Assembly (NCBI RefSeq): GCF_901933205.1
Contig: NC_044596.1
Span: 2,792,001 to 2,856,000 of the forward strand
Reading direction: 5' to 3'
DNA from: Camarhynchus parvulus
Taxonomy: Eukaryota > Chordata > Aves > Passeriformes > Thraupidae
DNA length: 64,000 bases
Each line of letters opens with the position of its first letter. Within the stretch, counting starts at the first letter, position 1. The notes beneath the pieces were generated by a model. The model searched no databases and was not told where the DNA came from. It saw only the letters and a program-made list of their open reading frames with translations. The position numbers and the translations under genes are program-made. Positions 21,401 to 27,775 of this stretch are shown here, in pieces.

Positions 21401-24400
21401 AAAAGGCACTGATGAAAAAAAAAATAATAAAAAGAAATCAGGAGAAGCTGGTGTTCATATGGAGATTCCAGTGGCTGAAGAAGTACCTTGTAATCCTTTT
21501 GAACTGACAGAGAAGGGAACAGGCTCACAAATCCTTGTTGCAAGGTTGAGGTTGCATGAGGTGGAGAGCTCTGCAAAGCCAAAGATTCTGCTTATCTGAG
21601 CTGAGTTTAAAAACTGTTACTTGGTTTCTTATGTGAAGGGGATCCTTAAAATTCTGTGCTGCTTTTTGTCTCTCTCCCTGTTCTGTACAGCACTTCTTCC
21701 TCTCTCCTCCAGCTGGGGGGTGTTTGTTGGTTTGGGTTCTTGTTTTCCCCAGGAGTGACAGTCTAGGGAACAAATTATCACAGTTCACTTGGGCTTCTCT
21801 GCTGAACTTCCCCAAAAGTGCTTCTGCATCCCCAGACAAGTAGCTATAAAAACGCTGGGGGTTTCATTACTAGCTCAGGATATTTGCTTCTCCTTTTCCT
21901 TGCCTCACTGTTCTGTTTTGCATTGCAGCCTGCAACTGGAGAAAGGTATTAAAGGAATGGGGGATTTTTAAAACTATATTATTGAGACCTGTTGTGTTTT
22001 CTCAACGGACTTTTATTGGCTTTGTGTGATTTACTGGTGAAATAAGCCTGAGTCTGTGTGGTGGCCAGTTGTGTGTGTGATTCTAATAAAATCTTGGGGC
22101 ATGCTGAGCAAATGTGTTTAATTTCTGTGGCTGCAAGATAAATATATTGTCTCCCTTAAGATATATCACAGAATAACTCCTCTCTAACTGCTTTAGGCAT
22201 GATATGAATATTTCTAATCCACCCCCTGGTTCTCCTGCTGATGGGAATAACACAGAAGTCCTTCCTTGACTGTTTGTGTCCGTAGGTATCAGATGAGGAT
22301 GAGATCCTGCCCCACAAACTGCAGGCTGCACTTGTACAAATCCTGGAAGAACGAAGTGAAATCCTGTCACACGAGCAGAATGACACACAAGGTACTTTCT
22401 GTGGGAAAATTTCTGTGGAAAAATGTTTTTCCATTACTAAACATCTACCATGGAGTTGATAAAAATGAGCAAATTGAACTTAATGCTAAGAAGTGACATT
22501 TTAGCTGTTTCTCCGTGGTCATGCTGAGAATATCCTGTGAATGTGTGAGAAGTTTGGTTTGCTGACAGTTCCTCTTTTTACATTTAGTGTGTGCAGAACT
22601 GTAGTTTCCTTTAGGCCAACAGCATCAGTTCCTTTGTGCTTTGAATTTTGTTGTATCCAGTTGAACCCTGGGTGCTGAGAATTTTAAACTTTCTATGCTG
22701 AAAGGCACAGACTCACCAGAGAACATTTGACCTGAGGCTGTGGAGAAGGCTTCCAAAATTGATTAATAGCACTGGGATTATGGGTGTGGAGATGGTTAGA
22801 AGTGTGTAATGTCACAGGGTGGAAAATTTAGAGTTTGGGGTTTTAGAATATAGTAACAAATATGAAGCAAGATGGGGGTTTTAGGGCAGAGACAGGTTGT
22901 TCTTCTTCACCTCTTTCTTCCTTCTTCTCCACGGGTTTGGGAGGTATTTTGTAATTGGACAGAAAAGTCCACACTGCAGGTTCTTTGGGATCACTAATTG
23001 GGTTTAAAAGGGAAAATTATTTAGGTGTTATTTCTTAATTGGATAATTCAGCCTTAAAAGACCTGGTAACAAGAGATTGTTGGCCATTTTGTGCTTTGCT
23101 AATGAAAAACTGCCGAGCTCACAGTAGTGAGACTGTTTTACTGATAAGAAATAATGAACACCTGAGCCCAAACATGAACTGTCATCTCAAGTGCCTTCAA
23201 TCCAGACCCAGGGAAGCTGATAGAGAGTGTCTTGGTTTGGAAAGACAGGTGCCTGCTAAGGAAGGCAGGAGCCTCCCCTGAAAGGGAGAATGTGAACCCC
23301 CTCCCTCTGAATTGCTATAAATTTTAGATTAAGGGGCTCTCAGGCAAAAAATATGGGAGCAGGAATAACAGTTCTTTAATAGGGAAGAAAATAAAAAGAT
23401 AAAATAAACAATGCAGTAAACTAAACCAACACTGACAGAGTCAGAACCCAACCTGACACCCTGTGGGTCAGGGTGCTGGCAGCAGCCCCATTGGAATTGT
23501 GGCTCAGCCCTCCTGCAGTGTCAGGGGTGGTTCTGCTGGAGCAGGGATCCTGGAGAAAGGTGCAGTCTCTGCCTCTGGAGATCCAGGGGAAGAGGCAGCT
23601 GCTGTTCCTCTGGGCAATCCAGTGCAGGAGCCGTGCTGGTGTTCCAGAATCTCCAGATTCTATCCGGGTAGGAATGCTTGGCTCCTCCCTCTGGGCTCAC
23701 ATCTCCCAATGGGATGCTGTAGTTCTTATCAGCCATGCAGTGACATCCAATAGCTGTTATCAGCAGCATCTCCCCGGATGGATGAGTGATTGTGGAAGAG
23801 ATAAGGCAAACTGCCCACTTGATAAAAGACAACTGCAATACAGATGGCAAATAGAATCCATCTTGACATCTTGCCTGGCAATCTGGGACAGAGAGGAATG
23901 ACCAAAGTGCCAAATGTCCTACTCACAGGTGACACGAGCCTGAACTCCCTGGTCTCGGAGGCTTTTGTGCAGTTCTTCGTGGAGATCGTGGGGCACTACT
24001 CTCTGCACATGAGCGTGACGGAGCAGGGCCAGCGCGTGTTCCAGCGCGAGCCCTTCCGCAAGAGCCACGGCTCGCGCACCGTGCGCCACTTCCTGCACTG
24101 CTTCATGGAGACCCAGATGTTCGCCGGCTTCATCCAGGACCGCGAGCTCAGCAAGAGCCTGGCCAAAGGTGATGCCTTGTGGAGCCTTCTTGTGGCTTTT
24201 TGCTGGGTTTGGGGGTGTCCCCAGCAGGCTGCAGGGTCCTGGGTAGCGCAGTCCTGTTTGGGACAGGCTGTCCGAGCTCCCAAGCAGTTCTCAGCCACAG
24301 GCAACCTTCTACCTCTCCACCCCTTCCACACCTCCTCCTGCCACCATCCAGCCTCATTCCCTGCATGTCAGTAGCCACCTCCAGTATTCCCAGCCGCCTC

Positions 24401-26994
24401 ACCCTGCCACTCCAGGAGCCTTTTCCCTCACTCCCTGCCACCATCCAGCTTAATTCCCTGCACGTCAGAGCCACTCACCGCTGCCCGCGGCCCTTTTTTA
24501 CTCCCCTGGCTCTGGAGCTCTGGACGAGCTCTGGACAGGCCCTGGAAGGACTCCCTGTGCTGAATCAAATCAAAATCAAACCAAATCCACACTGAAAAGC
24601 AGCACTGCCCGCACAGAACATCCCAATCCCGGGGGATTTTCCAGTTTGGGATGGTGGAAGGAGCATATGGGGCTGGAAGGGGGGCTCTTTAGTGATTATC
24701 AGCTCATTGTTGTTGTAGTGTGTTTTTATTCTTTGTAATACTTTGTAACAGTTTTGGTTTTGTATCCCCGTATTTTCCCAAATGGTTCATCCCAGATGGT
24801 ACCCCCCTCCATTTACCTGTGTAATCCCTTTCCCTTGCTGAGATCATCCCCAAATCCCCACCCTGGCTCTCTGTCAATCACTCAGCATCCCATCCCCTCC
24901 ATCTAGAAGTTTCAGTCCAGGATGTCGAGTGATTAGCCAGAGGCCAGGGGTCAGCCCCCCAAGCCGTGCCCCATATGCTGTCCTAAATGTCAATCCCCCA
25001 GTTCCCATCCCTCAGGGTCACTTATTGGTCAGTAAAATGTTATCTACTTTAGGTTTCCACCTCCCTTTAAATGTAACCTTGGCACATCTCCTGGGGCTCT
25101 CAGCAGGAGCCCCCTGAGGTGTAGGGGCTCCTTTGGGACTCCTAGAATAAAACCTTGGATTAACCCCTGCTAAGAGTCGCCCCTTTTATCTTCTCCCAAT
25201 GTCTCTGGCGTCTCTTCTGCTGCAAAGGTGACCAGCCCAGCTGCCCTCAGTACCCTGGGAGACATGAGAGAATGTCTCCCCACTGCACATTGTGATTTCA
25301 GCCCTTCAGCTTTCTAGGTGCCTTAGACAGACACAGGGAGAGAGAGGAGAAGGCTGTGTGAGGTTCCACAGGAGCATCTTTATTGATTCTTCTGTGAAGG
25401 TTCCCAGTGACACCTCTTCTGCCAAACTGGGCAAAAGCCGCTCTTTATATGGGGTACAGGGAGATCAGAAATTGTCCAATAGCAAGGGTTAAAGGGAAGT
25501 GACCTGTAGATTTACAGAGAGATGAGCAGGAGTCCAAAGGCAGAAGAGAGGGGCTTCTAGCCCATTCACCATGACTTGGCATTTCCTATCTTAGGCTGCT
25601 GAGCACCACAGAGGCATTGCAGGACCTGGGCCTGCTACAAAGCATCGCCTAGAACAGAGGCTAGATGTGGTAACCACATATCCTCGGAACAGAGAGAGAC
25701 AGCTCTCCCCCAGGGTTTTCCTGATGTTGGGGAAGATGAAACAGGAAAGCCTTATAAATATGATGGCCTGGCAAAAGATTTTGGAGAATATGGAAACTAT
25801 CAGTGAGATTGAAATGAAAGCAAGCTTTGAGATACCTCAGTTACTGAACAACTGGAAAACAATGGTGTGGCCAGCTGAAGGTGATCCCCTTTTGATGGAA
25901 CATCACCCTCTGCTTGCAGACAGCTCCAAGGGTCAGAGCAGACCCCACAGCTTGGCAGAAGGGGCCCAAAGAGGAGTTTTTAGGGTTTAAAATGTAACAC
26001 AGTGTGGTAATGTAATGATTCTTATAGGCTGGATGGAAATGCTATAGGATTTGTATCTTGGACTAGATGGTTAGTGAGAATGTCACATGCCCCTGTAATT
26101 ACTCAAAATAATTCAGTTTATAAAGCAAAGAATTTCTGCATCTCTCTCCTTTCTCCTTCATCCTGCAGCTTACACACACTACCTACAGGATTTCCTTTTG
26201 TGATGCCACATGCTAAAAGGTGGAGTAACTCATTGGGTGAGTGATTTTTAATTTTTAATTTTTTTTTCTCTTTAGGCCTTTTTGAGGTCCGTGCCTTGGA
26301 GTATTTGGAGCGTATTCCGGAGACGGAACGAACTGGAATGAACAAAATCCTTCGCAGTCTTGGTAAAGGAACACCCTTGCTTTTTGTTCATTATTTATTT
26401 TTATTAATTGTAGCTATTGAATAATTAATTTGTTATGAAGGAGAGAAAGGCTGCTTTGACTTCTGCAAAGTGTTTCCCATTGTTTACATTTCCTTTGTAA
26501 AGGAAAGTGTTCCCTTGTTAACATTTACTCCTTCAGGGGACACTGGACACTGTGTAAGATTTTTCTTTTCTTTTTAAGCTTTTGTATCTTTAGATAAAAT
26601 TTTGGGGAGTTGCTGTTCTGAGTGCTTGTTCCTTAACTTAGGTCCTGTCTGGGGACATGCCCAGGGGACAGAAGTTGTGTCTGCTGGCAGAGGTGCCCAT
26701 GTGTGGCTTTCCACCTTAAGCTCCTCAGCCTGATGAGTCCTGGAGTGGCTCCAGCTCACAGAATCCAACAATGATTTGGGTGGGAAGGGACCAGTTCTGC
26801 CATGGCAGGGACACCTCCCACTGTCCCAGGCTGCTCCAAGCCCTGCCCAGCCTGGCCTTGGACACTGCCAGGGATCCAGGGGCAGCCACAGCTGCTCTGG
26901 GCATCTGTATCAGGGCTTCCCCACCCTCACCTAAATCTCTTAATGCTGTTTTTTCTCTGCAGGCAGTAAAATGAAATTCCTGCAGAAGAAGTGA
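5699..26994 (+). CDS. DENND2C: DENND2C, DENN domain-containing protein 2C (18 coding exons, complete)
   Basis: The spliced coding length is 2,781 nt (926 residues plus stop), close to the human protein (about 928). All introns are GT-AG and the frame is continuous through every junction. The N-terminus carries the conserved stretch TLSRSHCRNIRQKISQWEG, the middle a PPPKPRRTFRYL motif and tyrosines in IYEDI and PYEDI contexts, and the C-terminal half (about residue 470 to 890) is the tripartite uDENN-cDENN-dDENN region, including FVLTGEDGSRWFGYC and PFTWQHTYIPVLPASMIDIV. It ends GSKMKFLQKK. Family knowledge: DENND2 proteins are exchange factors for Rab GTPases (Rab9 for DENND2C) in membrane traffic. 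Start choice: an in-frame TGA at 5627-5629 precedes the ATG at 5699, which has G at -3. BCAS2 follows 689 bp downstream in the same direction. Domain limits are estimated by eye. Confidence 0.97.
6493..7947 (+). other. DENND2C intron after coding exon 1
   Basis: Unique-looking intron sequence; no recognisable repeat or RNA gene. Confidence 0.5.
7948..8096 (+). CDS. DENND2C: DENND2C coding exon 2 (residues 265-315)
   Basis: Encodes KSFEFEDIQGFRKR and the QDNIYEDII motif; acceptor TTTTCCTCTAG, donor GTATGT, downstream phase 1. Confidence 0.95.
8628..8740 (+). CDS. DENND2C: DENND2C coding exon 3 (residues 315-352)
   Basis: Encodes PTKEHPYEDIRALPLPLWK and WKLPPPRS, matching the second tyrosine motif of the family; donor GTAGGG, phase 0. 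Confidence 0.95.
9088..9255 (+). CDS. DENND2C: DENND2C coding exon 4 (residues 353-408)
   Basis: Proline-rich start PPPKPPFLSRK, then LPVTLSEWKLFRAVEAA; phase 0 at both ends, donor GTGAGA. Confidence 0.95.
9256..11903 (+). other. DENND2C intron after coding exon 4, with CR1 fragment (11252-11345, -)
   Basis: A short reverse CR1 piece (AATCACAGGATGATTTGGGT) lies near 11252. The rest shows nothing recognisable. Confidence 0.5.
11904..12000 (+). CDS. DENND2C: DENND2C coding exon 5 (residues 409-441)
   Basis: Encodes LVLKIQEIFDSKRGKKKVKL; donor GTATTG, downstream phase 1. Confidence 0.95.
12689..12733 (+). CDS. DENND2C: DENND2C coding exon 6 (residues 441-456)
   Basis: A 45-nt microexon-sized segment encoding GETSGNESDTENQPK; acceptor TGTGTTTCAG, donor GTGAGT. 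Its length is a multiple of three with matching phases, so skipping would keep the frame. Confidence 0.93.
13215..13430 (+). mobile_element. CR1 LINE 3' tail, + orientation, with terminal ATTCTATG repeats
   Basis: Carries GGACAGGGTTTGGAGCAGCC and CCCTTCAACCCAAACCATTC and ends in repeated ATTCTATG, the diagnostic CR1 3' terminus. Confidence 0.85.
13921..14600 (-). mobile_element. CR1 LINE fragment, - orientation, split by an LTR
   Basis: Two parts (13921-14037 and 14427-about 14600) form one continuous reverse CR1 once the family A LTR at 14038-14426 is removed: AAACCACATCCTCAAGTGCC then ACACCTCCAGGGATGGTGAC. Confidence 0.8.
14038..14426 (+). mobile_element. Solo LTR, family A, inserted in a CR1
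   Basis: Begins TGTGACCGTG and ends ATGTCTGTGACA. Flanks CCCCAT and CTACAT are a mutated 6-bp duplication (4 of 6 identical). Confidence 0.8.
14771..14952 (+). CDS. DENND2C: DENND2C coding exon 7 (residues 456-516), start of DENN region
   Basis: Encodes SKRNPHYQTLERDLIELQEQ and LFELFVVVSLHKK, the opening of the uDENN region; donor GTAGGA, phase 0. Confidence 0.96.
15000..16954 (+). other. DENND2C intron after coding exon 7, with 12-bp tandem repeat
   Basis: A short array of TACCAAGGATCC-type units spans about 16708-16755. Nothing else is recognised. Confidence 0.55.
16955..17064 (+). CDS. DENND2C: DENND2C coding exon 8 (residues 517-553)
   Basis: Encodes EERLKVIPKFCFPDPKDW of the uDENN domain; acceptor CCCCTCCAG, donor GTAAAG, phase 2. 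Confidence 0.95.
17318..17425 (+). repeat. ~44-bp tandem repeat, about 2.5 units
   Basis: GAGCTGGGAAGGAG(GAG) followed by ATGGAAAA(G/C)GCTCAGTGAG recurs three times in the intron after coding exon 8. Confidence 0.7.
17577..17646 (+). CDS. DENND2C: DENND2C coding exon 9 (residues 553-576)
   Basis: Encodes ETFSFVLTGEDGSRWFGYC, a hallmark of uDENN domains; donor GTGAGC, phase 0. Confidence 0.96.
17976..18053 (+). CDS. DENND2C: DENND2C coding exon 10 (residues 577-602)
   Basis: Encodes LPEVYCIVSRLGCFNLFSK; acceptor GCCTTTCAG, donor GTGAGC, phase 0 on both sides. Confidence 0.96.
18795..19522 (+). mobile_element. Degenerate LTR, family B, interrupted by ~330-bp insert
   Basis: The 5' part (18795-18983) and 3' part (19311-19522) match the continuous LTR at 50455-50824. 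The element ends 41 bp before coding exon 11 of DENND2C. Confidence 0.7.
19026..19247 (-). other. Unidentified 73-codon lysine-rich ORF inside an LTR insert
   Basis: On the - strand the insert encodes a basic, low-proline peptide with segments KAGEKIKEEDTTLRGRYEGH and KRKKIFAKVKAIKRHCMPSS. Its composition looks protein-like, unlike neighbouring chance frames. I do not recognise it; a retrocopied mRNA fragment or an element-derived frame are both possible. Confidence 0.3.
19564..19704 (+). CDS. DENND2C: DENND2C coding exon 11 (residues 603-649)
   Basis: Encodes ILDEVEKRREMSPALVHPF and MEAPFPAPGRTITV; a degenerate LTR ends only about 41 bp before the acceptor. Confidence 0.96.
19948..20265 (-). 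mobile_element. CR1 LINE fragment, - orientation, adjoining DENND2C coding exon 12
   Basis: GAAGGGACCCACAAGGATCA, GGCAGTGCCCAGCACCCTCT and ATCCAACCTAAATCTGCTCT are typical reverse CR1 tail. The fragment runs to about 25 bp from the acceptor. Confidence 0.8.
20290..20438 (+). CDS. DENND2C: DENND2C coding exon 12 (residues 650-699), cDENN
   Basis: Encodes ELCRPLDSRLEHVDFECL and the cDENN helix SLLLERRVIFVADNLR; a CR1 fragment occupies the intron to within about 25 bp of the acceptor. Confidence 0.96.
20806..20983 (+). CDS. DENND2C: DENND2C coding exon 13 (residues 699-758), cDENN core
   Basis: Encodes the most conserved cDENN block, ATLYPFTWQHTYIPVLPA followed by SPTPFLIGI; donor GTGAGG. Confidence 0.97.
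21315..21356 (+). CDS. DENND2C: DENND2C coding exon 14 (residues 759-772)
   Basis: A 42-nt exon encoding VLIVDLCADKFLQE; phase 0 at both ends, so it could be skipped without frameshift, but it is part of the cDENN core. Confidence 0.94.
22286..22391 (+). CDS. DENND2C: DENND2C coding exon 15 (residues 773-808)
   Basis: Encodes SDEDEILPHKLQAALVQILE; acceptor TGTGTCCGTAG, donor GTACTT, phase 1. Confidence 0.95.
22803..23222 (+). mobile_element. Dispersed LTR-like repeat, family C (copy 1)
   Basis: Aligns with the reverse complement of about 58436-58850 in TRIM33 intron 7 (for example CTCACAGTAGTGAGACTGTT and CATGAACTGTCATCTCAAGT). It is truncated by the LTR at 23228. Confidence 0.75.
23228..23890 (+). 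mobile_element. Solo LTR with 5-bp target duplication, 38 bp from an exon
   Basis: 663 bp from TGTCTTGGTTTGGAAAGACA to CTGGGACA, flanked by GAGAG at 23223-23227 and 23891-23895. The TG...CA ends and A-rich AATAAAAAG region support an LTR; the start resembles a common songbird ERV LTR that I recall. It interrupts the family C repeat. Confidence 0.85.
23929..24168 (+). CDS. DENND2C: DENND2C coding exon 16 (residues 808-888), dDENN
   Basis: Encodes NSLVSEAFVQFFVEIVGHYS and FMETQMFAGFIQDREL of the dDENN domain. Only 38 bp separate its start from a solo LTR (ends 23890), and its acceptor tract is poor (CCTACTCACAG). Confidence 0.96.
24640..25280 (+). mobile_element. Probable LTR (ends uncertain)
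   Basis: Contains an AATAAAACCTTGGATTAACC poly(A)-type block near 25146 after a C-rich segment, as in ERV LTRs. No target duplication was found. Confidence 0.45.
25290..26100. mobile_element. Probable degenerate endogenous retroviral fragment
   Basis: An LTR-like segment in reverse (TCTTTATTGATTC, then CTCTTTATATGGGG) is followed by a short + frame (25667-25990) without recognisable domain, then GTAATGATTCTTATAGGCTG. I read this as an ERV remnant without intact genes. Confidence 0.4.
26276..26362 (+). CDS. DENND2C: DENND2C coding exon 17 (residues 888-917)
   Basis: Encodes GLFEVRALEYLERIPE and MNKILRSLG; strong T-rich acceptor, donor GTAAAG. Confidence 0.95.
26757..26935 (-). mobile_element. 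CR1 LINE tail, - orientation, next to last DENND2C exon
   Basis: TCACAGAATCCAACAATGAT, GGGACACCTCCCACTGTCCC and CAGGGGCAGCCACAGCTGCT; ends about 28 bp before the acceptor of coding exon 18. Confidence 0.8.
26963..26994 (+). CDS. DENND2C: DENND2C coding exon 18 (residues 917-926 and stop)
   Basis: Encodes SKMKFLQKK and TGA, identical to the mammalian C-terminus; acceptor TTTTCTCTGCAG. Confidence 0.96.
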
Positions 26995-27127
26995 CCGGGC
27001 GCTGCTGCGGGACAGCGGCGGAGGGGGAACCACAGACCCTGCCTGGCCTGGACTGAGCTGGGCCCCAGGAGGGCCGGGCTGGGCTGGGGGCTCCGGGTGT
27101 GCTGCAGGAACAACCGGCACGGGGACC

Positions 27128-27333
27128 GATAACAGCCCATGGATCTATAACAGCTCGTGGATTGATAACAGCCCATGGATCGATAACCAGTTCCATGGAT
27201 TGATAACAGCACATGGATCAATAACAGCTCACGGGTCAATAACGAGTTTCATGGACTGATAACAGCTTATGGATTGATAACCAGTTCCATAGACCGATAA
27301 GCAGTTCCATGGATCAATAACAGCTCATCGATC
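27128..27333 (+). repeat. 18-20 bp minisatellite in DENND2C 3' UTR region
   Basis: Eleven units of GATAACAGCCCATGGATC form, with CAGTTCCATGG variants, begin 133 nt after the stop. No AATAAA or ATTAAA lies between the DENND2C stop and BCAS2; the nearest hexamers are AATAAC within this array. Confidence 0.9.
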
Positions 27334-27354
27334 CAACCCTTCACGTGTCTCAGT

Positions 27355-27682
27355 CCTTAAGGGGGCGTGGCCGGGACGGGCGGAGCCAGGGGTGGAGTCG
27401 CTCCGGGAGAGGCGGGACCGGGCAGGGAGGCGCAGGGCCAGGGTGGGAATTACACCGGTAGGGGCGGGGCAGGGCTGGAAACGCTCCGGGAGCGGCGGGA
27501 CCGGGGCTGGAGTCAACCGGGAGGGGCGGGGCCTGGGTTGAGGGGCGGGCCGGGAAGGGGCGGGGTTTGGTCCCGAAGGGGCGGGGTTTGATCCTTGGGG
27601 GCGGGGTTTGGGCCCGAGCCGTGCGCGGTCCCACCGGACGTGACGTGAGTGCGCACGCGCAGTGCGCGCGGCCGCGGCCAAG
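27355..27682 (+). promoter_or_regulatory. BCAS2: BCAS2 CpG-island promoter with Sp1-type, ATF and NRF1 sites
   Basis: From 27360 the sequence becomes strongly GC- and CpG-rich. It holds a run of GGGGCGGGG boxes in a degenerate tandem repeat (27360-27610), an ATF-like TGACGTGA at 27641-27648 and a perfect NRF1 palindrome TGCGCACGCGCA at 27650-27661, 22 bp before the ATG. No TATA box is seen. The motifs are seen; their use is inferred. Confidence 0.75.
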
Positions 27683-27775
27683 ATGTCGGGCCCGGGGCTG
27701 GTGGCCGGCGATGTCGTGGTGGACGCGCTGCCCTACTTCGACCAGGGCTACGAGGCGCCGGGCGTGCGGGAGGCG
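27683..27775 (+). CDS. BCAS2: BCAS2 exon 1 (residues 1-31)
   Basis: ATG to GREA-type end at donor GTGCGT; only 79 bp of intron follow, very GC-rich. Confidence 0.96.
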
